Of a stretch of DNA of 53,808 nucleotides, positions 8,367-16,625 are shown piece by piece; position 1 is the first letter of the stretch; each line of letters begins with the position of its first letter. The stretch is from Streptacidiphilus pinicola. Its GTDB lineage: Bacteria > Actinomycetota > Actinomycetes > Streptomycetales > Streptomycetaceae. The notes beneath the pieces were generated by a model. It did not search any database. It was not told the DNA's origin and saw nothing but the letters and a program-made list of their open reading frames with translations. A program made the translations under genes and the position numbers. The stretch spans positions 1 through 53,808 of the forward strand of contig NZ_QKYN01000161.1 in NCBI RefSeq assembly GCF_003258295.1, written 5' to 3'.

Positions 8367-9053
8367 TCACGGCTCGAAGCGGTAGCCCATGCCCGGCTCG
8401 GTCACCAGGTGGCGCGGGTGCGCCGTGTCCGGCTCCAGCTTGCGGCGCAGGCCGGCGAAGTAGACGCGCAGGTAGTTGGTGCTGCCCTCGTGTCCCGGCC
8501 CCCAGACCTGCTGCAGGATGTGACGCCCGGTCACCAGGCGGCCGGGGTGCTGCAGCAGCACGGTCAGGATCCGCCACTCGGTCGGCGTCAGCCGTACGTC
8601 CGCGACCCCGTCGACCGCCGGGGTCACCACGCAGCGGTCGAGGTCGACCAGGTGGTCGCCGATCCGCAGCGGTCCCGACGAGGGCTCCTCGCTGGTCGGG
8701 CGGCGCAGCGCCGCCCGCAGCCGGGCCAGGAGTTCGTTCATCGCGAAGGGCTTGGTGACGTAGTCGTCGGCCCCGGCGTCGAGCGCGGCGACCTTCTCGC
8801 CGGAGTCGGCACGGCCTGACAGCACGATGACGGGGGCGGAGGTCCAGGCCCGCAGGGAGCGCAGCACCTCCATACCGTCGAGCTCGGGCAGGCCGAGGTC
8901 CAGGATGACGGCGTCGGGGGGATTCCGGGTGGCCTCGTGGAGCGCGCGGCGCCCGTCGGACGCGGTGGCCACCTCGTAGTGGCGGGCCCGCAGGTTGATC
9001 TGCAGGGCCTTGAGCATCTGGGGTTCGTCGTCGACGACGAGGATCCGGCTCAC
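8367..9053 (-). CDS. kdpE: KdpE response regulator (OmpR/PhoB family)
   Basis: 228 aa DNA-binding response regulator, cytoplasmic. The receiver domain is residues 1-115, with acidic pocket DDE (8-10), phospho-acceptor Asp52 in VILDLGLPE and the conserved Lys in VTKPF. The C-terminal winged helix (about 130-225) has TPTEWRILTVLLQHPGRLVT and ends GYRFEP, typical of OmpR-type effectors. Its ATG overlaps the kdpD stop by 4 bases, so the pair is translationally coupled. In other bacteria KdpE activates the KdpFABC potassium pump; the pump genes are not in this window, so the target promoter must be elsewhere. Confidence 0.93.
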   Translation of the reverse strand: MSRILVVDDEPQMLKALQINLRARHYEVATASDGRRALHEATRNPPDAVILDLGLPELDGMEVLRSLRAWTSAPVIVLSGRADSGEKVAALDAGADDYVTKPFAMNELLARLRAALRRPTSEEPSSGPLRIGDHLVDLDRCVVTPAVDGVADVRLTPTEWRILTVLLQHPGRLVTGRHILQQVWGPGHEGSTNYLRVYFAGLRRKLEPDTAHPRHLVTEPGMGYRFEP

Positions 9054-11614
9054 GCGGGCTCCTCCTCCCTCTCGTCCGCATCGTCCGGTGTCTCCTCCGT
9101 CGGTGCGGAGGGCAGCGACAGCACCATGGTCAGGCCGCCACCGGGGGTGTCCTCGGGCCGCAGGGTGCCGCCCATCGCCTCGGTGAGGCCGCGGGCGAGC
9201 GCCAGGCCGAGGCCGACGCCCGTCGCGTTGTCGGTGTCGCCGAGCCGCTGGAACGGCTGGAACATGTGCTCGCGGTCCTGCTCGGGCAGGCCCGGTCCGC
9301 GGTCGACGACCCGCAGTTCGACCCGCTCGCCCAGGGCGCTCGCGCTGACCAGCACCGGGCGGCCGGAGGCGTGTCGCAGCGCGTTTCCGACGAGGTTGGC
9401 GACGACGCGCTCCAGCAGCGGCCCGTCCACCAGCACGTCCGGGACGTCGGCCAGGCCTCGGGTCGTCACGGGGACCTCCGCCTCGGCGGCGCCGGAGCCG
9501 AGCGAGTCGAGCGCCGTCGCGACCACGTCCTCCAGCGCGTTCGGGTGCAACTGCAGTGAGAGCGCGCCCGCCTGGAGCCGGGACATGTCGAGCAGGTTCT
9601 CCACCAGCCGGGTCAGCCGCTCCAGCGAGACCTCGGCGGTGCCGAGCAGCTCGCGCTGGTCCTCGGGGCTGAACTCGACGTCGTCGCTGCGCAGCGAGGA
9701 GACCGAGGCGAGGGCGACGGCGAGCGGGGTGCGCAGGTCGTGGCTGACGGCGGCGAGCAGCGCGGTGCGCAGCCGGTCGGCAGCCTTGACCGGCTCGATC
9801 TCGGCGGCGGCCTCCGCCAGCCGGGCCCGCTCCAGGGCGACGGCGACGTGTGCGGCGAAGGCCGCGAGCACGCGCCGGTCGGCGGCGGGCAGCGGGCGGC
9901 CGCGCAGCACGAGCGAGGCGCTGCCGCCGACGGGCACCACCTCCGCGCCCGGCTGGTCCGCCAACTCCTCGGGCTCCACCACCGTTTCCACCAGGTCGAC
10001 GCTGTTCAGCGCGAAGGTCTCCCGCAGCCGGGCGAGCAGGGCGGGCACGGCCTGGTCGCCGCGGAGCACGCTGCCGGCGAGCGCGGAGAGCGTCTCGGCC
10101 TCGGCGGTGGCACGCGCCGCCCGCCCGGCGAGTTTGGTCGCCGTGTCGACGATCCCCGCCACGACCAGGCCCACCAGCGCGAAGACCACCAGCGCCAGCA
10201 CGTTGTTGGGCTCGGCGATGGTGAACTGGTGGATGGGCGGGATGAAGTAGTAGTTCAGTAGCACCGACGCCGCGACCGAGGCCACCAGCGCGGAGACCAG
10301 CCCGCCGAGCGTCGAGATGCCGACGACCAGGGCGAGGAAGAGGAGCGTCTCACTGGTCAGGTTGATGGTGTCCCTGGTCCGGCACAGGATCGCGGTCAGC
10401 ACGAAGGGCAGCACGACGGCGCAGGCCAGCCCGGCCCAGCGGCGGGTCGCCGACCGGCCGTGGCGGGCGGCCTGTGCGCCGCCGAGCCGCTCGGTCAGGT
10501 GGCGCCCGCGGCCGGAGGACTCGTGGGTGACCATGTGGACGTCGATGTCGCCGGAGAGCTCGATCGTCGTCTCGCCGATGCCGCGGCCGCCGGTGAGCGC
10601 GCGGCGCAGCAGGCCGCGGCGGCTGGTGCCGAGCACCAGTTGGGTGGCGTTGGCGGCGCGGGCGAAGTCGAGCAGCGCGCTCGGCACGTCGTCGCCGACG
10701 ACGGAGTGGTAGCTGCCCCCGAGCGACTCCACCAGCCGCCGCTGCGCGGCGAGCGCGGCCGGGTCGGCGTCGGCGAGCCCGTCGCTGCGCGCGACGTGCA
10801 CGGCCAGCAGCGCCCCGTTGCCGGCCCGGTCCGCAATCCGTGCGGCGCGGCGGATCAGCGTCGCGCCCTCGGGCCCGCCGGTCAGCGCGACGACGACGGT
10901 CTCGCGGGTCTCCCAGACCTTGTGGATCTCGTGCTCGGCCCGGTAGCGACGCAGGCCCTCGTCGACGCGTCCGGCCAGCCAGAGCAGCGCGAGCTCGCGC
11001 AGCGCGGTCAGGTTTCCGACGCGAAAGTAGTTCGACAGCGCGGCGTCGACCTTCTCCGCGCCGTAGACGTTGCCGTGCGCCAGGCGCCGGCGCAGGCCCT
11101 CCGGGGCCATGTCGACCAGCTCGATCTGGTCGGCCCGGCGAACCACCTCGTCGGGCACGGTCTCCCGCTGCGGCACGCCGGTGATCTTCTGAACCACGTC
11201 GTTGAGCGATTCGAGATGCTGGACGTTGACGGTGGTCAACACGTCGACGCCGGCGTCGAGCAGCTCCTGGACGTCCTGCCAGCGCTTGCCATGGCGCCCG
11301 CCGGGGATGTTGCTGTGGGCGAGCTCGTCCACGAGCGCGACCTCGGGCCGCCGGGCCAGTACGGCGTCGACGTCCAGTTCGTCGAAGCGGCTGCCGCGGT
11401 ACGCGCGCTCGGAGCGCGGCAGCACCTCCAGGCCGGCGACCCGCTCCTCGGTGTGCCGGCGCCCGTGGCACTCCACGAACCCGACGACGACGTCCTGGCC
11501 GCGTTCCGCCCTGCGGTGGGCCTCGTCCAGCATCTTGTAGGTCTTGCCGACTCCCGGCGCCGACCCGAGGAAGACCTTCAGCCTTCCCCGGCCCGAACCG
11601 GTGCTTCCCGCCAT
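9050..11614 (-). CDS. kdpD: KdpD potassium/turgor sensor histidine kinase
   Basis: 854 aa membrane sensor kinase. Domains in order: KdpD N-terminal domain with Walker A GSAPGVGKT near residue 20 and a DELAHSNIPG segment; universal-stress (USP) domain ending LVLGTSRRG; four closely packed membrane helices of the DUF4118 type at about 410-510; a GAF-like linker; HisKA with H-box SHDLRTPL; and HATPase with N-box LVGNALRHA and G-boxes DRGPGL and GVGLGLA. Start chosen at 11614 because AGGAGG lies nine bases upstream; a longer frame to 11710 has no ribosome site and codes for an unlikely N-terminus. USP domains of some KdpD proteins bind cyclic di-AMP, which is possible but unproven here. Confidence 0.93.
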   Translation of the reverse strand: MAGSTGSGRGRLKVFLGSAPGVGKTYKMLDEAHRRAERGQDVVVGFVECHGRRHTEERVAGLEVLPRSERAYRGSRFDELDVDAVLARRPEVALVDELAHSNIPGGRHGKRWQDVQELLDAGVDVLTTVNVQHLESLNDVVQKITGVPQRETVPDEVVRRADQIELVDMAPEGLRRRLAHGNVYGAEKVDAALSNYFRVGNLTALRELALLWLAGRVDEGLRRYRAEHEIHKVWETRETVVVALTGGPEGATLIRRAARIADRAGNGALLAVHVARSDGLADADPAALAAQRRLVESLGGSYHSVVGDDVPSALLDFARAANATQLVLGTSRRGLLRRALTGGRGIGETTIELSGDIDVHMVTHESSGRGRHLTERLGGAQAARHGRSATRRWAGLACAVVLPFVLTAILCRTRDTINLTSETLLFLALVVGISTLGGLVSALVASVAASVLLNYYFIPPIHQFTIAEPNNVLALVVFALVGLVVAGIVDTATKLAGRAARATAEAETLSALAGSVLRGDQAVPALLARLRETFALNSVDLVETVVEPEELADQPGAEVVPVGGSASLVLRGRPLPAADRRVLAAFAAHVAVALERARLAEAAAEIEPVKAADRLRTALLAAVSHDLRTPLAVALASVSSLRSDDVEFSPEDQRELLGTAEVSLERLTRLVENLLDMSRLQAGALSLQLHPNALEDVVATALDSLGSGAAEAEVPVTTRGLADVPDVLVDGPLLERVVANLVGNALRHASGRPVLVSASALGERVELRVVDRGPGLPEQDREHMFQPFQRLGDTDNATGVGLGLALARGLTEAMGGTLRPEDTPGGGLTMVLSLPSAPTEETPDDADEREEEPA

Positions 11615-11879
11615 CGTGCCGTGCCTCCTCGCCACCCCCGTCCGGCATCCCACCCAACTGCACACCGGCCGGGCGCCGGACCGCTTTGACGGCACCTTGT
11701 CGGTCCCCACCGCTCCCCATACGCAATCTTGACGCCGCCCGACGGGTATCGATCCGTCGATCCTGAGGTGAGCAGCGCATTGATCCCGTTAAAACGGATG
11801 CGAAAACTCCGGATCACTTGCTAATGTGAAGGCACCGAGGCCATCGGGGCCTGGGAATCACGGAAAGAACCGATACGTC
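11615..11879. promoter_or_regulatory. divergent promoter region between kdpD and the USP-like gene
   Basis: 265 bases separating divergent starts. A GAGGAGG ribosome site for kdpD is at its left end and a weak GGAAAG for the right-hand gene. The stretch 11780-11830 is less GC-rich than its surroundings and contains TAATGT at 11822-11827, a possible minus-10 for the rightward gene, but no good minus-35 pairs with it. No clear operator was found. Confidence 0.4.
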
Positions 11880-12320
11880 ATGTCCGAGACCGCCACCGCA
11901 GCAGTGACCGCCCGTGTCATCGTCGGTGTCCGCGACTCCGCGAAGGGCCGCGCGCAGCTGCGCCGGGCCGCGGCGGAGGCCCGCCGCCAGGGCGCGGAGC
12001 TGGTCCCGGTCCTCGCCTGGTCCCCCTCCGGCGGCGAGCTGCTCTACCGTGCCCGCCCCTGCCCCGAGCTGGCCCACGCCTGGGAACGCCGCGCCTGCGC
12101 GAAGCTCGACGAGGTCGTCACCGAGACCCTCGCCGCCGAGCAGCTGCCCGCCGCGGTCCGTCCCGTCACCGTCCGCGCGGAGTCCCTGGCCGAGGCCGTC
12201 ACCGCCACGGCCACCGCCCCCACGGACCAGGTCTTCGCCCCGGCGGAGCGCCCCGGTCTGCTGACCCGCCTGGGCTTCTACCACCACACCCCGAACCGCG
12301 GCGTGGCCCTGGCCCACTGA
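11880..12320 (+). CDS. universal-stress-protein-like protein, degenerate
   Basis: 146 aa. The N-terminal half follows the universal stress protein pattern, starting ARVIVGVRDSAKGRAQLRRA and continuing AAAEARRQGAELVPVLAW, which matches the first strand-helix-strand of the USP fold. The C-terminal half does not contain the usual ATP-binding G-2X-G-9X-G-(S/T) motif, so nucleotide binding is doubtful. It is divergently placed next to kdpD, which itself carries a USP domain, suggesting shared stress or osmotic control, though this is inference. The ATG at 11880 is preceded only by a weak GGAAAG. Confidence 0.65.
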   Translation: MSETATAAVTARVIVGVRDSAKGRAQLRRAAAEARRQGAELVPVLAWSPSGGELLYRARPCPELAHAWERRACAKLDEVVTETLAAEQLPAAVRPVTVRAESLAEAVTATATAPTDQVFAPAERPGLLTRLGFYHHTPNRGVALAH

Positions 12321-12339
12321 GCGGGACGCCACCCGCGGA

Positions 12340-13848
12340 TCAGCGGAACTCGCGCAGCCGCGGCGCGGCGCCCAGGCCCACCAGGGCCAGGACGCCCGCC
12401 ACACAGCCCAGTTGCAGCCACAGCGCCGAGTCCGCGCGGTGCGCGCCGGTCGCGGAGGCGGCGGCGTAGGCCTTCTCGTTGATGCCGATCAACGACTGCA
12501 GGGCGGTGTCGTGGGCGTCGAAGTCCGCGTTCGAGCCGCCGGGAGCGAGGCTGGTGCAGTAGGCGATCGCATCCTCCAGCCGGCCCGAGGTGACCAGCGC
12601 GCGGATCTTGCGGTCGTCGACCTGGTACGCCTGGAAGGCCAGCAGGGTGTGCGTCGCCGCCTCGCGCTCGCCGGGGAAGGTGATGTTGCGGAACTCCCTG
12701 CCGTACTCACCGCCGAAGCCGACGTCCGAGGGGTTCTCCTTCAGCCGCGCCACCGCGGTGGCCAACGCGCTGTCGTAGGTGTCGAGCCCCGCGCCGTCCA
12801 GGGAGAGGACCTGGTCGGTGTCGGTGACGAAGTCCGCCTGGTACTGGGCCCGCCGGCCGACGTCGAGGACGTAGCGGCTCTCCGCCGCGTTCGAGTCGGC
12901 GACGATCGCGCGGGCCTGGGTCAGCGCGACGACGGAGTCGTACGCGTCCTTGCGGGCGGTGGAGAGGTCCTGGCCCTCGCCGCCGAGGAACGAGCCGGCC
13001 GTGGAGAGCAGCACGACGACCAGCACGCCGGCGGCCGCCAACGCGGGACTGACGACGCGTCGGAACCGCACCGCGAGCCAGATCTGCGTACCGACCACGG
13101 CCACCAGCAGCCCGCCGCCGAGCAGCGCGAACCAGAGTCCGGCCGTGTCCAGGCCGCGCCGCTCGTCGCCGTAACTCTGCTCGAAGGCCTGGTCGTTGGC
13201 CTGCACCAGCGAGTGTGCCGCGGGCAGCAGCTGCTGCCGCATCAGGTCGGTGGCCTGGCGGTAGTCGGCGAGGGCGGCGGGGTCCGGGTGACCGGCGGTC
13301 GCGTTCGCGTGGGAGTCCAGCTCCAGCGCGCGGGCCGCCAGGTCCTGGTAGCGGCCCATGCCGTCGAGGATCGCGGCGAGCGCGGTCTGTGCGGCGGCGT
13401 TGCCGGAGGCGTCCAGCGTGGCCTGCTGCAGGTCCCTGTCGGCGTCGGTCCGGTCGGTGGCGTACTGCTGCCGGGCGGTGGCGAGGTTCGTCGTCAGTCT
13501 GAGGTCGTCGCCGAACATCAGCTGGTTCGCGGCCTGCGCGTCCAGGTCGGTCAGCGCCTGGTAGAGCGCGCCGGCGTCGGTGACCTGCGGCGCCTCGTGC
13601 CGGGTGATCTGGTCCCAGGTGTCCCGCGCCCCCGTGGTCGTCGCGTAGAGCACCCCGCCCAGCGCCAGCGCGAGCACCGCGCACAGCGCGCTCGCCCAGC
13701 GCAGGCGCGCGGGCACGCTCAGCCGCGTCCCGGCGCGGACCCTCCCCCACCGTGGCCGCGTGGGAGGCCCCGGCTCCGGCCCCTCCCCCGAGGAGCGCTC
13801 CCCTTGTGCGCGCTCCGGCACTGCGACCCGTTCCCCCACCGTCGTCAT
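12340..13848 (-). CDS. four-helix membrane protein with two extracytoplasmic helical domains
   Basis: 502 aa, function not recognised. A Pro/Arg-rich cytoplasmic N-terminus (about 1-48) precedes membrane helices near 49-70, 233-258, 262-285 and 473-495. Two external, mostly helical domains of about 160 and 190 residues lie between them (for example DLDAQAANQLMFGDD), reminiscent of four-helix-bundle sensor domains of chemoreceptors. The topology is like GlnX, the membrane partner of GlnH and PknG in other actinobacteria, but neither glnH nor pknG is adjacent, so that is only a suggestion. No kinase, HAMP or signalling domain is present in the protein. The ATG at 13848 follows GGCGGGG. Confidence 0.75.
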   Translation of the reverse strand: MTTVGERVAVPERAQGERSSGEGPEPGPPTRPRWGRVRAGTRLSVPARLRWASALCAVLALALGGVLYATTTGARDTWDQITRHEAPQVTDAGALYQALTDLDAQAANQLMFGDDLRLTTNLATARQQYATDRTDADRDLQQATLDASGNAAAQTALAAILDGMGRYQDLAARALELDSHANATAGHPDPAALADYRQATDLMRQQLLPAAHSLVQANDQAFEQSYGDERRGLDTAGLWFALLGGGLLVAVVGTQIWLAVRFRRVVSPALAAAGVLVVVLLSTAGSFLGGEGQDLSTARKDAYDSVVALTQARAIVADSNAAESRYVLDVGRRAQYQADFVTDTDQVLSLDGAGLDTYDSALATAVARLKENPSDVGFGGEYGREFRNITFPGEREAATHTLLAFQAYQVDDRKIRALVTSGRLEDAIAYCTSLAPGGSNADFDAHDTALQSLIGINEKAYAAASATGAHRADSALWLQLGCVAGVLALVGLGAAPRLREFR

Positions 13849-13995
13849 CCCCGCCGAGCCTTCTCCCCGTCTCCGGCCTGTCGGCCTCGGGGATCACTCT
13901 GCTGGGGAACGCGAGCGCGCCGACGCGTCCTAACGCTCTCTTAGCGCTCGGCTGCCGGTTCTTGACGCCTTGTTGGCGGGAGGCGAGCCGACGCC

Positions 13996-14301
13996 CTACG
14001 CGGGCACGCTCTCCGGCATCGGCAGTTTCCGGCCCTCGGTCAGCAGCGTGCAGACGGGCGTGTGCGGGCGGTGGCCGCCGTGGTGGGGGTGGTCGACCCG
14101 CACGCTGATGGGCGTCGGCGGCTCGCCGGGCAGCTCCGCCTCCAGCACCGTCGTGCCGGTGCCGCGCTGGTGGTGGTAGCCGACCTCCTTCCCGTCGACG
14201 AGGAGCAGGAGGTCCTCGGTGCGCCAGGTGAACCCGGTGCGCAGGTCGAGCGAGACCGAGTGGCCGTCGATGTCGAGGTGGTAGTGGTGCCGCGTGGTCA
14301 T
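13996..14301 (-). CDS. small conserved-looking hypothetical protein
   Basis: 101 aa, His-rich at both ends (MTTRHHYHLDIDG and VDHPHHGGHRPH), with no signal peptide or membrane helix. The composition suggests a small beta-rich soluble protein, possibly metal-binding through the histidines, but no family is recognised. Codon usage with strong third-position G/C supports a real gene. It stands between the four-helix membrane protein and the DedA gene, both also on the minus strand. Confidence 0.6.
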   Translation of the reverse strand: MTTRHHYHLDIDGHSVSLDLRTGFTWRTEDLLLLVDGKEVGYHHQRGTGTTVLEAELPGEPPTPISVRVDHPHHGGHRPHTPVCTLLTEGRKLPMPESVPA

Positions 14302-14363
14302 CCTGGCCTCCCGGGCCGCCGGACGTCCCCCTCAGCTACCACGATAAGCCCGGCCCGCGGCCC

Positions 14364-14969
14364 CTACCCCTGGCGCTTGTGGCGCCGCCAGGCCCAGACA
14401 CCGACCACGGCGATCACGATCACCGCGATTACCACGGCGGCGATCTGGCCGGCCTGCTTCTCCACCCGCTGGTAGGCCTGTCCGGCCAGGTACCCCAGCA
14501 GCGTGAAGCCGATCCCCCAGGTGATCCCGCCCAACGCGTTGAACAGCAGGAACCTGCGGTAGGGCATCTTGGAGATGCCGGCGAGGGCGGGCATGACCGC
14601 ACGGAAGAAGGCGATGAACCGGCCGAAGAAGACGGCGGCGGCGCCGCGGTCCCGGATCATCTCCTGCGCCGCCCCGAGCCGGTCCTGGTGCCGGCGCAGC
14701 GGCCGGATCCCCAGGATCCGGCCCCCGAAGTGGTGGCCGATCTCGTAGCCGACGCTGTCACCCGCGATGGCGGCGACGACGACCACCAGCGCGACGGCCC
14801 AGTAGGAGACGTGCCCCTGGTTGGCCAGCACACCACCGAGGACGGCGGCGGTCTCGCCCGGGAGGACGAAGCCGATGAAGATCGCGTCCTCGAGGAAGAC
14901 GAGCGCGCCCACGACCGCGTACACGACGGGCCCGGACAGGCCGGCCAACCAGTTGGTGATCGCTCCCAT
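14364..14969 (-). CDS. DedA family integral membrane protein
   Basis: 201 aa. DedA/SNARE-associated domain protein with the family signatures: FLEDAIFIGFVLPGE near the N-terminus (glutamate-containing re-entrant segment), GDSVGYEIGHHFG in the middle and the arginine-containing FFGRFIAFFRAVMPALAG downstream. The last resembles the second re-entrant loop. Members flip or carry phosphatidyl lipids or lipid-linked carriers and affect membrane-potential homeostasis; the substrate here is unknown. The C-terminal membrane helix is followed by a basic tail (WRRHKRQG). Start chosen at 14969, where the family homology begins and GGGGG precedes the ATG. Confidence 0.87.
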   Translation of the reverse strand: MGAITNWLAGLSGPVVYAVVGALVFLEDAIFIGFVLPGETAAVLGGVLANQGHVSYWAVALVVVVAAIAGDSVGYEIGHHFGGRILGIRPLRRHQDRLGAAQEMIRDRGAAAVFFGRFIAFFRAVMPALAGISKMPYRRFLLFNALGGITWGIGFTLLGYLAGQAYQRVEKQAGQIAAVVIAVIVIAVVGVWAWRRHKRQG

Positions 14970-15028
14970 GGCCCCCAGTCTGCGCCATCGCGCAGGGCTC
15001 CCGGGCGGAGGCTCATGGAGTGGCGGGC

Positions 15029-15190
15029 ATGAAGATCTTTCTGGCCGGGGCGGGCGGGGCCATCGGGCGGCGGTTGGTGCCACTGCTGCGGGACGCGGGG
15101 CACGAGGCCGTCGGTACCTCGCGGAGCGCGGAGGACGCGCGGCGGGTCCGCGCGCTGGGCGCGGGGGCCGTGGTCGTGGACGGCAAAAGG
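15029..15190 (+). pseudogene. truncated NAD(P)-dependent epimerase/SDR remnant
   Basis: The frame from ATG 15029 encodes MKIFLAGAGGAIGRRLVPLL and then about 33 more residues ending AGAVVVDG, exactly the first beta-alpha-beta unit of an extended SDR/NmrA-type epimerase with its dinucleotide-binding GxxGxxG motif. Family members run to about 290-330 aa. Here homology stops near 15183 and the frame runs into the perfect terminator hairpin of the convergent S53 peptidase gene and ends at 15289 in junk. This looks like a 3' deletion leaving only the N-terminal 50 residues. Confidence 0.7.
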
Positions 15191-15230
15191 ACGGGGCGCG
15201 AGGGGTGGACGGTCACCCTCGCGCCCCGTC
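15186..15230 (-). terminator. intrinsic terminator of the S53 peptidase gene
   Basis: Perfect 15-base arms at 15190-15204 and 15216-15230 (GACGGGGCGCGAGGG and its complement) with an 11-base loop. Read on the minus strand the stem is followed by CCTTTTG (T run at 15185-15188), a textbook factor-independent terminator 19 bases after the peptidase stop. Confidence 0.85.
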
Positions 15231-15248
15231 AGCTCAAGCGGTCAGCCG

Positions 15249-16625
15249 TCAGCCGCGCGCCAGCGCGTCGACGAAGGCCGGGCCGTTGATCGTGCCCCAG
15301 CCGCTGGCCAGGTCGTAGCCCTTGGCGGCGGTGTAGCCGTTGACCTTGCCGAAGGAGTTGTTGCCGGTGGTCACGTCCACGATGCCGTGGCGGGCGGCGC
15401 CGGTCTCACCCATCAGGTACAGCTTCGGGTTGATCAGGCCGAGGTCGTGGCCCGCCTTCTGGTCCGCCATCGCGACGATGCCGGAGAAGATCGGGGTGGC
15501 CTCGCTGGTGCCGCCGACCAGGCCCCAGCCGTCGTTCGCCTTGTTCGGGTCGAAGGTCTGGTAGACCCAGGCCGCGCCGTTGACCGCCGCGGTCATGCTG
15601 ATGTCCGGGGTGCCACGGGTGGCGCCGGTCACCTTGGCGACGCCCTTCTGGAAGGGCGGACGGGCGAAGACGCCGGACTTGCCGCCGCCGCCCGCGCCGT
15701 AGCCGTCGTTCCACACCATGTCGGCCTTGAGGCGGTTGCCGTTGTCGTCCAGCGTCAGCTGGGTGCCGCCGACGGAGGTGACCATCGGGTCGGAGGACGG
15801 CCAGGAGTTGACCTTGTACGGGTAGAGCCCGGTGGTGCTGGTGGAGTCGGTGGCGCCGTTGTCGCCGGAGGCACCGAGCACGGTCACCTTCTTGGCGAGC
15901 GCGTCATGGAATGCATAGCGCAGGTCCTGGATGGACTTCGCACCCTTGCCGTAGTCGGGGAAGGTGTTCTCGGTGGCGCCGAAGCTCTGCGAGATCACGT
16001 CGCCGATGTGGTGGTCGATCGCCCACTTCTCGGCGGACATCATCTCCGGGAAGCCGGTGGTGCCTTCGGTCTCGGAGACACCGGTCTCTATCAGGACGAT
16101 CTTGGCGCCGGGGGCTATCGCGTGGGCGTACTCGACGTCCAGCGTGGTCTCGCCGGCCCAGCCGAGCTGGTCCGGGGTGCCGGTGAAGGTCGGGACGTTG
16201 CCCCACTTCTTCACCTGCACGGAGGTGTTCGGCAGGCCGAAGGTCTTGTCGAAGGTGTTCAGGTCCTTCTGGATCGTCGGCGACCCGAAGGAGTCGACGA
16301 TGACGATGGTGCGGCCCTTGCCGGTGATGCCGGCCTTGTAGAGCGGGGCCAGGTTGTAGGCCTTGCGGTACTGCGTCGGGGTGTAGCAACGGATGTGGAG
16401 CTTGCTCGCCAGGCAGGCGCTGGTCGGCAGGACCGAGCTCATGCCGGAGGCGAGGAAATGACCGGCCGAGGCCGGGACCGGCTTGGGCAGCGCGGCCGAC
16501 GCGGTCGCCCCGGAGGCGACGGCGGTGCCGGGCGCACCGGCGGTGAAGGCGAACAGGGCGGCTGCGCCCGCGGTGACCGCGGCAGCAGCTCGGAGGGAAC
16601 GCGCACGCGCGCTGGAACGACCCAT
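15249..16625 (-). CDS. secreted S53 family (sedolisin) serine-carboxyl peptidase, short form
   Basis: 458 aa. The signal peptide has basic residues (MGRSSARARS), a long Ala-rich core and a cleavage region near AVASGATASA. The peptidase domain begins about residue 85 at YTPTQYRKAYNLAPLY. The sedolisin Glu/Asp pair fits ETTLDVEYAHAIAPGA, the oxyanion-hole Asp fits GASGDNGAT, and the nucleophile serine is in GGTSEATP. The usual 180-residue activation prodomain is absent: fewer than 50 residues separate the signal peptide from the mature domain. Start taken at 16625 because GAGGAG lies five to six bases upstream; upstream in-frame codons extend the frame but destroy the signal peptide. Followed by a strong terminator, so monocistronic. 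Confidence 0.9.
   Translation of the reverse strand: MGRSSARARSLRAAAAVTAGAAALFAFTAGAPGTAVASGATASAALPKPVPASAGHFLASGMSSVLPTSACLASKLHIRCYTPTQYRKAYNLAPLYKAGITGKGRTIVIVDSFGSPTIQKDLNTFDKTFGLPNTSVQVKKWGNVPTFTGTPDQLGWAGETTLDVEYAHAIAPGAKIVLIETGVSETEGTTGFPEMMSAEKWAIDHHIGDVISQSFGATENTFPDYGKGAKSIQDLRYAFHDALAKKVTVLGASGDNGATDSTSTTGLYPYKVNSWPSSDPMVTSVGGTQLTLDDNGNRLKADMVWNDGYGAGGGGKSGVFARPPFQKGVAKVTGATRGTPDISMTAAVNGAAWVYQTFDPNKANDGWGLVGGTSEATPIFSGIVAMADQKAGHDLGLINPKLYLMGETGAARHGIVDVTTGNNSFGKVNGYTAAKGYDLASGWGTINGPAFVDALARG

Noticed and set aside
11728-11745. TTGACG as minus-35 for the USP-like gene
   Set aside because: No minus-10-like hexamer at 16-19 bases, and the distance to the gene is large.
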